From positions 1 through 64,000 of the forward strand of contig REDL01000080.1 in assembly GCA_007693505.1 (NCBI GenBank): 64,000 bases of DNA, written 5' to 3'. The DNA is from Desulfovibrionales bacterium. Its GTDB lineage: Bacteria > Desulfobacterota > Desulfovibrionia > Desulfovibrionales > Desulfonatronaceae. Shown piece after piece: positions 34,483 to 43,727 of this stretch. Below the pieces are notes generated by a model. It was not told the origin of the DNA. It did not search any database and was given only the letters and a program-made list of their open reading frames with translations. The first letter of the stretch is position 1, and the number at the start of each line of letters is the position of its first letter. The translations under genes were made by a program, and so were the position numbers.

Positions 34483-36198
34483 ATGTTAAACGCAAAACTG
34501 AATGAGACCTCCCCCCGGCGCATCTGGGCCACCTTGGACCCGTTTCTGGAATCCGGAGCGGTTTGGGGCCGCAAGGTGGCCAACGAACAGTTTCTGGCCG
34601 CCCTTCTGGACCGGGACCCCTTTGCCGAGTACCATTTTTTTCTGGCCACGCCCAGGGAGATCCAGGCCACGCGGCAGCTCTTTCAGCAGCGCTTTCCCCG
34701 ACTTTCCGCCGCCAAGCGGCTTGGCTTTTTTTTGCGCCAGGAACTGCCCTCGACCTTGCGCTCCACCGCCTACCACTGCTTCCACCTTTCGGACTGCATC
34801 AATCACCCGCCGGCCCTGGCCAGGCTGCGCAACGCCTGCTCCGAGCGGCCGTTCCCGATCACCAGCGTCACCCATTCCCTGAGCTACCCCGGCTACCCGG
34901 CCCGATTCCTGGACCACCTCCACCCTGGATCAACGCCCAGGGACTGCATCGTGGCCACATCCACAGCTGGGAAAAACGCGGTAGAGTCCTACTTTGACCA
35001 CCTCCGGAAATGTTTCAATCTGGACACGGACATCTTTCCCCAGCCCACAACCGCCGTGATCCCTCTGGGTATGGACGCGCCCCCAAGGCAGGACCAAGCC
35101 GACTTGCGCGAACAAGGCCGATCCGAGTTGGGTGTTCGTCCCGGAATCCGCGTCCTGCTGGTCCTGGGCAGGGTCAGTCCCCATGCCAAAATGGATCTCC
35201 TTCCCTTGCTCCGGGCTTGGCAGCGCCTTTGCGGTCCAAACCGCCCCAGAGCCGTCCTGGTGGTGGCCGGCTGGGTCGAGACCACGGACGACTTTCCAGG
35301 GACCTTCGTCGCTCTGGCCCGCAACGTGGGCCTGGACTGTCGCCTTGTTCCCCGCCCGGACGAGGAACGCAAGCAGCGTCTCTTCGCCGCAGCGGACATC
35401 TTCCTTTCTCTGGCGGACAATCCCCAGGAAACCTTCGGCCTGACCCTGCTGGAAGCCGGACTGGCCGGACTGCCGACCATTGCCGCGGATTACAGCGGAT
35501 ACCGGGACATCATCCAGCATGAACGAACCGGACTGCTTGTGCCTACCTGCGGCCCACCCGACTCCAAAGACATCGACATGCTCGCGGGCCTGATCCCGGA
35601 CTACGAAGTCCAGTTCCTCCTGGCCCAGCAGACCGCGGTCCAGGTGCCAGAACTCACGGCTGCGCTGCGAAGGCTGCTGGACACCCCATCACTCTGCGCC
35701 TCTCTGGGAGCCCATGCCCGCAAGCGAGTCCAAACCTTCTTCTCGTGGTCACGAGTGATCGAGCAGTACCTGACACTCTGGGAAAATCTGTGGGAACGCC
35801 CTCAAGCCCATGACACCGATGAGTCAACCACGCCCCGCGACATCCCGCGCCCCTTGGAACTCCCCTTCTCCAAAATCTTCGCCGGCTTCCCCAACACCAC
35901 ATCAACGTCCCAGGCACGGCTGGTTCGCACCCGGGCTGGAGGTCATGTCACCGCCAAACGGGAATTCCCGGTGATTTATGCTGGGCTGGAACACCTGGTC
36001 ACACCGGAACTGATCAAGCCAATACTCCATTTCACCCGCACCCCCATCCCCCTGGAAAGGCTGGTGCACAAAGTGAACCTGCTGCACCTGACCTCAGGGC
36101 GGGAAGCAATCCTTTTTTGCATCCATTGGGCCGTGAAGCACGACCTGCTGGAAATTGTCCATGAACAAGCATCAATCGTACCGGAAAGCTCGGCCTGA
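34483..36198 (+). CDS. GT4-type glycosyltransferase with extra C-terminal domain
   Basis: A 571-residue GT-B protein. The GT4 core ends with the usual donor-site block: RPDEERKQRLFAAADIFLSLAD near residue 285 and NPQETFGLTLLEAGLAGLPTIAADYSGYRD near 310 (the E-x7-E pattern). The N-terminal half has a weaker Rossmann region. After residue about 440 there is a further 130-residue part, linked by a Pro/Thr-rich stretch, ending in REAILFCIHWAVKHDLLEIV; I do not recognise it. The ATG at 34483 is chosen because similarity begins there; no good ribosome-binding site is seen. Acceptor sugar unknown. Confidence 0.78.
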   Translation: MLNAKLNETSPRRIWATLDPFLESGAVWGRKVANEQFLAALLDRDPFAEYHFFLATPREIQATRQLFQQRFPRLSAAKRLGFFLRQELPSTLRSTAYHCFHLSDCINHPPALARLRNACSERPFPITSVTHSLSYPGYPARFLDHLHPGSTPRDCIVATSTAGKNAVESYFDHLRKCFNLDTDIFPQPTTAVIPLGMDAPPRQDQADLREQGRSELGVRPGIRVLLVLGRVSPHAKMDLLPLLRAWQRLCGPNRPRAVLVVAGWVETTDDFPGTFVALARNVGLDCRLVPRPDEERKQRLFAAADIFLSLADNPQETFGLTLLEAGLAGLPTIAADYSGYRDIIQHERTGLLVPTCGPPDSKDIDMLAGLIPDYEVQFLLAQQTAVQVPELTAALRRLLDTPSLCASLGAHARKRVQTFFSWSRVIEQYLTLWENLWERPQAHDTDESTTPRDIPRPLELPFSKIFAGFPNTTSTSQARLVRTRAGGHVTAKREFPVIYAGLEHLVTPELIKPILHFTRTPIPLERLVHKVNLLHLTSGREAILFCIHWAVKHDLLEIVHEQASIVPESSA

Positions 36199-36245
36199 GA
36201 CAGCACGGCTCGTCGATGGAAAATACCCTTTGGCAAATCTCCTGA

Positions 36246-37004
36246 TCAGGACTCCAGGCAGACCAGGTCCATATCCCCCCAGACCCCGACCTGTTCACCG
36301 CACTGGGCAAAGACGCCGTCAAGGCCGTATTGGGCCAAAGCAGCGGCCCGTTCCATGACCAAGGGCATGTCCTTTGGAGTACGCAACAGATTGGCCAGGG
36401 CCGTAGCCGCGGCGTCGGCCAGGGCGGCGCTTTGGGAGCGGGCGGCCATCAGGTCTGCCTGGCCGAAACTCAGGGAGTGGCCGATGGTGGCCGATGAGGA
36501 GCAAAACGAGCAGGGAAAGTCATTGACGCCAATGCGCAGGCCCAGCCCGGCGTCACCTTCCGGAAAAGCCAGCAGGCCGATAATCCGTTCTCGGGCGGAG
36601 CGCAGAAAGAGGTCGCCGCCATTTTCCACCAGCAATGTTGAACCGACCTCAGGGCAGTGCTCATCCATCCAGGTGACCACCCACTGGGCCATGGCTCCAG
36701 CCACGGCGGCCATGGGACCGACACCGCATATTCGCGCGGCTCGGGCCATATCCTGGACGATCCCAGCCGCACGCGAACTGACGGAAATCGGCACGAGGCT
36801 TGTAGCGAATTCCGGCTGCCTGGAGATATGTGTTTGCAGCAACCCGCGGCAGGTATTCACCGCCTGAAGCACTTCGCGACGTACATCCCGCTGGGCCACG
36901 ACCCATAAATCCGTCTGCTCCACCACGACCTGAAAGCCCACCTCATCGGTTCCCGGAAGGGTTCGCCGCCGGTAGGTTCGCCAGGGAGAGGTATGTTGGT
37001 TCAT
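36246..37004 (-). CDS. UPF0280-family protein (ApbE-like)
   Basis: A 252-residue protein of the UPF0280 family, distantly related to the flavin transferase ApbE. Recognisable parts are the N-terminal YRRRTLPGTDEVGFQVVVEQTDL, the central ICGVGPMAAVAGAMAQW near residue 95 and LVENGGDLFL near 130, plus a Ser-rich patch (CSFCSSSATIGHSLSFG) near 170. Members occur beside nad genes, and their function is not established. The ATG at 37004 overlaps the nadB stop by 4 bases. It is the last gene of the nad operon. Confidence 0.8.
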   Translation of the reverse strand: MNQHTSPWRTYRRRTLPGTDEVGFQVVVEQTDLWVVAQRDVRREVLQAVNTCRGLLQTHISRQPEFATSLVPISVSSRAAGIVQDMARAARICGVGPMAAVAGAMAQWVVTWMDEHCPEVGSTLLVENGGDLFLRSARERIIGLLAFPEGDAGLGLRIGVNDFPCSFCSSSATIGHSLSFGQADLMAARSQSAALADAAATALANLLRTPKDMPLVMERAAALAQYGLDGVFAQCGEQVGVWGDMDLVCLES

Positions 37005-38584
37005 CCCTCTTCCCGGTAATGGCATCCCTTGCTCTGGGTGTTGCGCATGGCCGCAGTGGTGATGATGTAGGCGGTTTGACAGCCGTGGAACAAATCCACC
37101 AGTGGTTTGGAAATCTGGGTTTCCTTGTAGAAGGAGTGCAAACGTTTGTTCAGGTCGCGCAGGTCGTCAAAGGCCCGCTTCAGGCGCGGAGTGGTCCGCC
37201 GGATTCCAACGTAGTTCCACATGGTATGCTTGATGGTGGCCCAATCCTGGGCCACCAGGACCGGGTCCTCGTTCTGGCGGTGCCCCAGGGCATTCCATGG
37301 GACTATGGAGGATTTCAGTTTCCGGCCGAGCATGGAGCTGCGCTTCGTCCGCAGGGCCACGTCGCGGCCGATGGCGTATCCCCAGATCAAACCTTCCAGC
37401 AAAGACGTACTCGCCAGGCGATTGGCCCCGTGCACGCCGGTGCAGGCACATTCGCCTCCAGCATAGAGGCGCTCGATGGTCGTCCGTCCCCGCTGATCCA
37501 CCAGGATGCCGCCGCAAAAATAGTGGGCCGCCGGGACCACGGGAATCGGTTCCTTGGTCATGTCCACGCCAAGGTTCGCACAGCGCTGGTGGATGGTCGG
37601 AAACCGTGCTGCCAGGTCTTTATGGATGTAGGTAGCCGCGTCGAGATAGACAAAGTCGTCGTTGGTCTTGAGCATCTCCTCGACAATGGCCCTGGTGACG
37701 ATGTCCCGGGGAGCCAGATCGGCTCGAGGGTCGTAGTCCGCCATAAAGGCCCGGCCGTGCACGTTGATGAGCCGTGCACCTTCACCGCGCACGGCCTCGG
37801 AGATGAGAAACTTTTGCGGCCCCCGATGATACAGGGACGTAGGGTGGAACTGGATGTACTCCTGGTTCATCAGACGCGCCCCGGCTCGGTGCGCCATGGC
37901 AAACCCGGAACCGAGAGAGCCGGGGCTGTTGGTGGTGTTCAGATAGATCTGACCGATCCCCCCGGTGGCCAGAACCGTATAGTCCGCCAAAAAACGGCGG
38001 ACGATCCCGGATGAATGCTCCAGGATATATGCTCCCGTGCACTGGTTGACGATCTGGTAGCGGATTTCCAGGGCGTTGCTATGGTGGTGGGTGGTCAGGA
38101 TGTCAATGGCCGTCATTCCGGTCAGTACCCGGATATTTGGGCTCTTGCGCACGGCCACGACCAGGCTGTCCATGATCACCCGGCCGGTATAGTCCGCGCT
38201 GTACAAAATTCTGGCGCGACTGTGGCCGCCTTCCCTGGTCAGATGGTACTCCCCGTGTTCTTCCCTGGCAAAGGGCACGGCCAACTTCTCCAGAAACACG
38301 TTATGAAGGATTTCCGGCCCCTTGCGGCATAAAAAGCGGACAGCGGACGGCGAGTTCATCTCCCAACCGGCGGTAGTGATGTCCGAAGCCAGCAGTTTGG
38401 GAGAGTCATTGAGGCCACGATAGACGATTCCGCCTTGTGCCAAGGCTGTATTCCCATCATCGAGTTGGTTGCCTGCGCAAACCAGGGTGACCTCCAGGCC
38501 GGCTTCGGCCATGGTCAAGGCGGCCACACACCCGGCGATTCCCGAACCGATGACCAAGACTCTGGCTTCGATGGTATCGGTCAT
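37001..38584 (-). CDS. nadB: L-aspartate oxidase
   Basis: A 527-residue FAD flavoprotein that oxidises L-aspartate to iminoaspartate for NAD synthesis. The FAD fingerprint VLVIGSGIAGCVAALTMAEAGL is at the N-terminus; the TALAQGGIVY loop follows near residue 47, HTREGGHSRARILY-like substrate loop near 118 (LTREGGHSRARILY) and ATGGIGQIY near 208. GGECACTGVHGANRLASTSLLEG lies near 378. It overlaps nadA and UPF0280 by 4 bases each. In anaerobes fumarate can replace oxygen as acceptor. Confidence 0.95.
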   Translation of the reverse strand: MTDTIEARVLVIGSGIAGCVAALTMAEAGLEVTLVCAGNQLDDGNTALAQGGIVYRGLNDSPKLLASDITTAGWEMNSPSAVRFLCRKGPEILHNVFLEKLAVPFAREEHGEYHLTREGGHSRARILYSADYTGRVIMDSLVVAVRKSPNIRVLTGMTAIDILTTHHHSNALEIRYQIVNQCTGAYILEHSSGIVRRFLADYTVLATGGIGQIYLNTTNSPGSLGSGFAMAHRAGARLMNQEYIQFHPTSLYHRGPQKFLISEAVRGEGARLINVHGRAFMADYDPRADLAPRDIVTRAIVEEMLKTNDDFVYLDAATYIHKDLAARFPTIHQRCANLGVDMTKEPIPVVPAAHYFCGGILVDQRGRTTIERLYAGGECACTGVHGANRLASTSLLEGLIWGYAIGRDVALRTKRSSMLGRKLKSSIVPWNALGHRQNEDPVLVAQDWATIKHTMWNYVGIRRTTPRLKRAFDDLRDLNKRLHSFYKETQISKPLVDLFHGCQTAYIITTAAMRNTQSKGCHYREEG

Positions 38585-39612
38585 GCTTCGGCTTCCATGA
38601 CGTCCAACATGGTCTCTAAGGCCTTGCGAGCGTTGGGTGCCACGCCCGGCTCCACCAGGACCGGCTGATGTCGATCACGATTTTCCAAGGTATCCAGCAG
38701 CTTCGACTCAGTGATCTTGAGCATTGCACTACAGTACCCTGCACCCAGTGGATAGATATGCTTGTTTGGGTGTCGTCTTGCCAGGCGCAGAACCAAGTTG
38801 TCCTCCGTGCCGATATAGATCGTGGCCCCCGACGGGGCTTCGTCCACGGCCCGGATGATACCAGACGTGGACGCGGAAACATCGGCCAGAGCCACGACGT
38901 CAGGATCGCATTCCGGGTGGACGAATATCAGAGGTCGCGGATCATCCTCCAGCACCAGGCGAACATCTTCGGGTTTGAGACGGAAATGGATGGCGCAAAC
39001 ACCAGGCCAGTAAAGCAACTTACGCGACAATGTTGTTTCGTCCAGCCGTGCTGTGCCCCGAACATCCACCACGGCCTGATCCTGCGGGGCAATCCCCAAC
39101 AGACTCGCCGTATTCATGCCCAAGTTCTTATCCGGCAAAAAAAGAACGCAATCCCCTTGGCCCATGGCCCATCGCAGCATGATCTTGGCATTGGCCGAGG
39201 TGCAGACACTCCCGCCATACTGACCGCAGAGCGCTTTCACCCCGACGGACGAGTTCACGTAGGCCAACGGGACGACTTTGCGCCCTGTTTTGGCTATGGC
39301 TTCTAATATCTGGGCGACTTTTGCAGTGGGTGCGGTCCCGGCCATGCAGCAATGGGCGGTGGGATCGGGGATCAACACGGACTGTCCCGAAGTGGCCAGC
39401 AATGTCGCGGTCTCGGCCATGAAGGACACACCGCAAAACACGATGTAGCGAGCCTCAAGACGTGGTATGCGCCTGGCCAACTCCAGGGAGTCTCCCTGAA
39501 AATCCACGTGCCGGATCACTTCGTCGCTCTGATAATGGTGGCCGAGAATGGCCAAAGAGGCCCCGAGATGTTCACGAAGCGCGGTGATTTTTTGAAAATT
39601 GGTCTCGGTCAT
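38581..39612 (-). CDS. nadA: Quinolinate synthase
   Basis: A 343-residue 4Fe-4S enzyme that condenses iminoaspartate with dihydroxyacetone phosphate to quinolinate. Landmarks are LGHHYQSDEVIRHVDFQGDS near residue 23, VNSSVGVKALC near 123 and GSVCTSANA near 135 (cluster ligand region), FLPDKNLGMNTA near 160, HPECDPDVVALAD near 235, and GAGYCSAMLKITESKLLDTL near 296. It lies 5 bases after nadC and overlaps nadB by 4 bases. Confidence 0.95.
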   Translation of the reverse strand: MTETNFQKITALREHLGASLAILGHHYQSDEVIRHVDFQGDSLELARRIPRLEARYIVFCGVSFMAETATLLATSGQSVLIPDPTAHCCMAGTAPTAKVAQILEAIAKTGRKVVPLAYVNSSVGVKALCGQYGGSVCTSANAKIMLRWAMGQGDCVLFLPDKNLGMNTASLLGIAPQDQAVVDVRGTARLDETTLSRKLLYWPGVCAIHFRLKPEDVRLVLEDDPRPLIFVHPECDPDVVALADVSASTSGIIRAVDEAPSGATIYIGTEDNLVLRLARRHPNKHIYPLGAGYCSAMLKITESKLLDTLENRDRHQPVLVEPGVAPNARKALETMLDVMEAEA

Positions 39613-39617
39613 GCGGT

Positions 39618-40529
39618 TTATCCTTGACGTTGAGAAAGCGAAAAATGGCCGTCAACATCGGCGGCCAGATCGATGCCCATACTGATGTCCGCACAGACCG
39701 CCGAGTGGGTCAGGGCACCGACGGAAATGAATGTAGGGCGAAGAGCGGCCAAGTCGGCGATGGTCTCCAGGTTCACACCGCCGCTGATCTCGGTTTCCAT
39801 GGTTTTGGGAATCATGGCCAAAGCTTGGGATATCTGCTCCGGGTGCATGTTGTCCAACATGACCCGTTGCACCGGCAGGACAGACACTTCGGCCACCTCA
39901 TGCAGGGTTCGGCATTCGACCTCGATGGGGGGACAGGGATCGTAGGCAGCCAGCAGTTTGCGCACTGCCGGAGTAATGCCCCCAGCCCTGTCGATATGGT
40001 TGTCCTTGAGCATCAGCATGTCACTGAGATTCAAACGGTGATTGGTGCCACCTCCCATGAGCACGGCGTATTTTTCCGGGTAGCGCAGACCGGGAGTGGT
40101 TTTCCGGGTGTCCAGCAGGCGGACTCCCGTCCCGGCGATTTGCTGAAGAAATATCTCAGTCAGGTTGGCGATGCCGGATAGTCGGCCGATGAAGTTCAGG
40201 ATCACCCGCTCCGCCTTGAGCAGACTCCGGGCTTGACCATGTAGACGAGCGACATATGTTCCCGCAGTGACCCGCTGTCCTTCCGCCGCAGCATAGCCCA
40301 CCTGCACTGGTCCCGGCAGATGCTTCAGGACCTGGGCAATAATCGGCAACCCGACAATGCGGGAATCCTGCTTGACCCGGATCACTGCCGCGGCCCTGTC
40401 GGCTTCTGAAAAAAGCGCTTCAGCGGTCAAATCCCGGCCATCCTCTTCCAGGCTGATCCGTATCAGCCGGTCCAGATACTCCAGGGCCTCGCCGTGAAAA
40501 AAGGAATGAAAGCGTGAATGATCGTCCAT
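39618..40529 (-). CDS. nadC: Nicotinate-nucleotide pyrophosphorylase
   Basis: A 303-residue quinolinate phosphoribosyltransferase, making nicotinate mononucleotide. Motifs are ERVILNFIGRLSGIAN near residue 108, LLDTRKTTPGLRYPEKYAV near 133 and GGGTNHRLNLSDMLMLKDNHI near 155, and a C-terminal EISGGVNLETI near 250. ATG at 40529. It is the first gene of the operon nadC-nadA-nadB-UPF0280. Confidence 0.95.
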   Translation of the reverse strand: MDDHSRFHSFFHGEALEYLDRLIRISLEEDGRDLTAEALFSEADRAAAVIRVKQDSRIVGLPIIAQVLKHLPGPVQVGYAAAEGQRVTAGTYVARLHGQARSLLKAERVILNFIGRLSGIANLTEIFLQQIAGTGVRLLDTRKTTPGLRYPEKYAVLMGGGTNHRLNLSDMLMLKDNHIDRAGGITPAVRKLLAAYDPCPPIEVECRTLHEVAEVSVLPVQRVMLDNMHPEQISQALAMIPKTMETEISGGVNLETIADLAALRPTFISVGALTHSAVCADISMGIDLAADVDGHFSLSQRQG

Positions 40530-40541
40530 GATCTAACTGAG

Positions 40542-40564
40542 TGTTGATAAAGTCCTTATCCACA
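40542..40564. promoter_or_regulatory. Inverted repeat in the nadC leader, DnaA-box-like
   Basis: TGTTGATAA (40542-40550) and TTATCCACA (40556-40564) are inverted over 8 of 9 positions with a 5-base spacer, ending 13 bases ahead of the nadC start. The right half equals the consensus DnaA box. It could be an operator for NAD-synthesis control, a leader hairpin, or a DnaA site; the sequence does not decide. Confidence 0.45.
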
Positions 40565-40566
40565 GT

Positions 40567-40694
40567 CCGTGCAAAAATCCCAAACGCAAGGAGCAAGCCG
40601 ACACTTCCTTGAGCGTCTCGTACCGAAATACAAGAAAGCGTATCTGACAAAAGTAAATACCGGAGCAGCGACGCAGCAATTGGGAGTTTTTCAA
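40567..40694 (-). repeat. 128-bp dispersed repeat, copy B
   Basis: Second copy of the element at 31690-31817, in opposite orientation. Its ends TTGAAAAACTCCCAA and TTGGGATTTTTGCA are nearly perfect inverted repeats (about 12 of 14), which is clearer than in copy A. It occupies much of the 341-base gap between nadC and the DUF362 gene. The rest of that gap (40695-40870) holds no gene; AAAAGGAG at its end serves the next start. Confidence 0.85.
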
Positions 40695-40870
40695 CTGCTA
40701 AGGCATGTTGCAAGAAAATTGCAATTGCGGAGGCATATAAATGGGCTTCAGCTGGTCTTCAGGCTGCAAAGCCGATAATCTATGCCAGCCGTTTCAGAAA
40801 TGTAAAGGGTTATCGGGTTAATCGTTCACTCTCTCGCCCTGCCCTGCCAAGCGAAAAAAAGGAGCCGTCC

Positions 40871-41857
40871 ATGTTCCAAAAGCCATCGACAACTGCTTTG
40901 AATTGCCTTTCCGATTCCACACGCATCTCCCGCCGCAGCCTCCTCAAGGCCCAGAGCAAGGCCGCATTGGTTTTTGCCGCGGCGAGTTCCGGGCTCTTCC
41001 GTGTCTCCCCACTCCTGGCGGACCAGAGTTTTCCGGATGGCCCGGACCTGAGCATTGCCAGGGGTGGCCCCGGTCCGGCGACCAGAGCCGCAGTGGAGGC
41101 CCTGGGCGGCATGACCGCCTTTGTCCGCCCCGGCCAGCGGGTGGTAATCAAGCCGAACATGAGCTTTGCCCATCCTCCGGAGCGGGCCACGAATACCCAC
41201 CCGGACGTGGTCCGGGAGCTTGCCGTGATGTGCACGGAGGCTGGCGCCGCACGCGTGCGCATTCTGGATCATCCGCTGCAAAGCGCGGAGATGTGTCTGG
41301 TACAATCCGGCATTCAACAAGCCTGTGCCGGTTTGCCTGATGTTTCCGTACATACCATGAGCGCCGCACGTTTTTTTCGCGAGGTTGTCATCCCCCAAGG
41401 CGAACAACTGCGGCAAACCCAGGTCATGGAGGATGTGCTGGCTGCCGACGTGCTGATCGCCGCGCCGGTGGCCAAGTCCCATTCAGCCACTGGGGTCAGC
41501 CTGGCCATGAAGGGCATGCTCGGCCTGATCCTGGACCGGGGCATCCTGCACCGCCGGTTCGACCTGCATACGGCCATCGTTGACCTGACCACCCTGCTCA
41601 TGCCCGACTTGACAGTGGTGGACGCCACCAGGGTGCTCTCCACCAACGGTCCCTTTGGCCCGGGCAAGGTTCTTCAGGAGGATACGGTGATCGCCTCCCG
41701 GGACGTCGTGGCCGCGGACGCCATGACCGTCAGAATGTTTGAGTGGTATGGTCGACGCATCGCACCACGACAGGTTCGACACATTCTTTTGGCCCATGAT
41801 CGAGGCTTGGGAACCATGGATCTGTCCGGCTTGCAAGTTGCCGAAACCACCGCATGA
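40871..41857 (+). CDS. Tat-exported DUF362 protein
   Basis: A 328-residue protein with a twin-arginine signal: SRRSLLK near residue 20, followed by a hydrophobic stretch with a likely cleavage after LLA near 49. The mature part is a DUF362 domain: GGMTAFVRPGQRVVIKPNMSFA near residue 77, THPDVVRELAVMC near 110 and VAKSHSATGVSLAMKGMLGL near 205. DUF362 proteins are often found next to ferredoxins, but the reaction is not known. AAAAGGAG lies 7 bases ahead of the ATG. Its stop overlaps the next polyferredoxin gene by 4 bases, so they are a unit. Confidence 0.88.
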   Translation: MFQKPSTTALNCLSDSTRISRRSLLKAQSKAALVFAAASSGLFRVSPLLADQSFPDGPDLSIARGGPGPATRAAVEALGGMTAFVRPGQRVVIKPNMSFAHPPERATNTHPDVVRELAVMCTEAGAARVRILDHPLQSAEMCLVQSGIQQACAGLPDVSVHTMSAARFFREVVIPQGEQLRQTQVMEDVLAADVLIAAPVAKSHSATGVSLAMKGMLGLILDRGILHRRFDLHTAIVDLTTLLMPDLTVVDATRVLSTNGPFGPGKVLQEDTVIASRDVVAADAMTVRMFEWYGRRIAPRQVRHILLAHDRGLGTMDLSGLQVAETTA

Positions 41858-43650
41858 TCCGTTTTCAACGCATCGTTCAGGCCCTGAGCCTCAGCGCCTT
41901 TCTGTTGTTGCTGGGCGTGGCCTTTTTCCCGGTGCCGGGCTGGGCTCCTGTGGATGCCTTCCTCCGCCTGGATCCCCTGGTCATGCTGGGCACGATTCTG
42001 GCCGATCGTTCCTGGATCACTGCCATGATTCCGGCTGCAATCATCCTGGCCTTGACCGCTGTCCTTGGACGCTTTTTTTGCGGTTATCTTTGCCCCATGG
42101 GCACCACCCTGGATATTACCGATCGTCTGGTACGCATACCATCTCCCGCTGTTGCGTCAACAAGGCTGCGAAGTGCCTCCGGAGAACAGTCATCCACTCC
42201 TGACGACTCAGAGCAGGAGCGCCTGCTACCGCCCCCAACACATCCACCATCAGGATTGCGCCAAATCAAATACCTGGCATTGTTCTTTATCCTGGGTGCC
42301 GCAGTCCTGGGTGTATCCGCGGTATTCCTGGCTGCTCCCCTTTCGCTGATAACCCGCTTCTACAGCCTGCTCATCCATCCGGCGGCGGCTCTGGCCGGGG
42401 ACTCGGTCCTGCATTTTCTGCGTCCCTTGGCCCTGCACCTGGATTGGACGCAACTTGCCTATGCCGAAATCCATCTCCCCAGATTTACGACCCAGTGGTT
42501 TCTGCTGATTTTCTTTCTGGCCGTGTTTGCCCTGGTTCGATGGAGTCCGCGGTTTTGGTGCCGATATTGCTGTCCCTCCGGAGCGTTGCTGGCCCTTGTG
42601 GGACGACGACCACTTTTCCGCCGGCACGTTTCCAAAGCCTGTACTGGATGCGGTGCCTGTCAACACCGCTGCCCCATGGCGGCCATTCCGGCAAATCCGT
42701 TGCAGACCGCACATGAAGAATGCATTGTCTGCCAGAAATGCGTCCGGATCTGCCCGGTCCGGGCCGTGTCCTTTCAACCGCTTGTTCAGCCCGGCACCAT
42801 GCCGGTCCGATTTTCTCCCAATCGCCGAGCAACGCTTTTGGCCGGATTGGCCGGGGCCGGAACAGCGACGTTGACATACACCGGGCTGCTTGAGGTCCGT
42901 GGAGAAATGCTCCCCGGGAACATCACTCCGGAAGAGTTGATTCGTCCCCCGGGCAGCCTCCCGGAACGCCAATTCCTGGCCCGGTGCATCCGCTGCGGGC
43001 TGTGCATGCGCTCCTGCCCCACGAATACCCTGCAGCCCATCTGGTTTCAGGCCGGAGTCATCGCTATGTTCAGCCCCCAACTGACACCAAGGCGGGGGCC
43101 ATGCGAACCGGAATGCACTGTCTGCGGCCAGGTCTGCCCCACCGGAGCCATCCGGTTCCTACCCCATTCCGAAAAGATCTGGGCCAAGGTCGGGACCGCG
43201 ACGATCCATCGCCATCGCTGCCTCGCCTGGGAATGGAACAAAAAATGTCTTGTTTGTGACGAGGTTTGTCCGTATGATGCTATTGACCTACAAAGGGTGA
43301 CGACGCACAACCAACCCGTTCCTTTCGTGGACGGCAATAAATGCTCGGGGTGCGGATTTTGCGAGTATCACTGCCCGGCCCGACCAGGGTCGGCCATTGT
43401 CGTCAACTCCACGGAAGCATTGCGCATATCCGATGGTTCCTACAAGGAACTTGGTCAAAGCATGGGCCTCTCGCTTCAGTTGTCTCCAGGAGAGTACCCA
43501 GTTTATGGTCCTCAGAATCAACACCTTTGGGAACCGTTGCCGGATGACTCAGTCAGTCGCGATAACGACAACGTACGTGACAATGTGCCGAATGGGTTGC
43601 CCAACGGGGCATCCGGGACGGATACTCCACCACCAGGCTTCACACCCTGA
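41854..43650 (+). CDS. NapH-NapG-like fused membrane polyferredoxin
   Basis: A 598-residue protein. The N-terminal half is a NapH/NosR-type membrane part with several helices and two cysteine motifs on the cytoplasmic side (FCGYLCPMG near 75 and FWCRYCCPSG near 234), then ferredoxin motifs at C263-C273 and C290-C300. A twin-arginine-like SPNRRATLLAGLAGAG follows near 331, and a NapG-like second half begins: LIRPPGSLPERQFLARCIRCGLCMRSCP near 372-389, then cysteine motifs near 417-428, 456-472 and 497-507. So NapH- and NapG-type modules seem fused. No nap genes are near. It likely passes quinol-derived electrons to the periplasm, with the DUF362 protein as partner (inference). A hairpin without T run spans the stop codon (43637-43659). 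Confidence 0.85.
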   Translation: MIRFQRIVQALSLSAFLLLLGVAFFPVPGWAPVDAFLRLDPLVMLGTILADRSWITAMIPAAIILALTAVLGRFFCGYLCPMGTTLDITDRLVRIPSPAVASTRLRSASGEQSSTPDDSEQERLLPPPTHPPSGLRQIKYLALFFILGAAVLGVSAVFLAAPLSLITRFYSLLIHPAAALAGDSVLHFLRPLALHLDWTQLAYAEIHLPRFTTQWFLLIFFLAVFALVRWSPRFWCRYCCPSGALLALVGRRPLFRRHVSKACTGCGACQHRCPMAAIPANPLQTAHEECIVCQKCVRICPVRAVSFQPLVQPGTMPVRFSPNRRATLLAGLAGAGTATLTYTGLLEVRGEMLPGNITPEELIRPPGSLPERQFLARCIRCGLCMRSCPTNTLQPIWFQAGVIAMFSPQLTPRRGPCEPECTVCGQVCPTGAIRFLPHSEKIWAKVGTATIHRHRCLAWEWNKKCLVCDEVCPYDAIDLQRVTTHNQPVPFVDGNKCSGCGFCEYHCPARPGSAIVVNSTEALRISDGSYKELGQSMGLSLQLSPGEYPVYGPQNQHLWEPLPDDSVSRDNDNVRDNVPNGLPNGASGTDTPPPGFTP

Positions 43651-43727
43651 GGGTGAAGCTCCTGTTCACTCCAAGTTCATGACTGCCGCATAGCATTCTT
43701 TCAACGTTGATCATTTTGGATCTGTAC

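Noticed and set aside
36830-38014. Plus-strand frame of 394 codons opposite UPF0280 and nadB
   Set aside because: Antisense to two strongly recognised genes; no domain seen.
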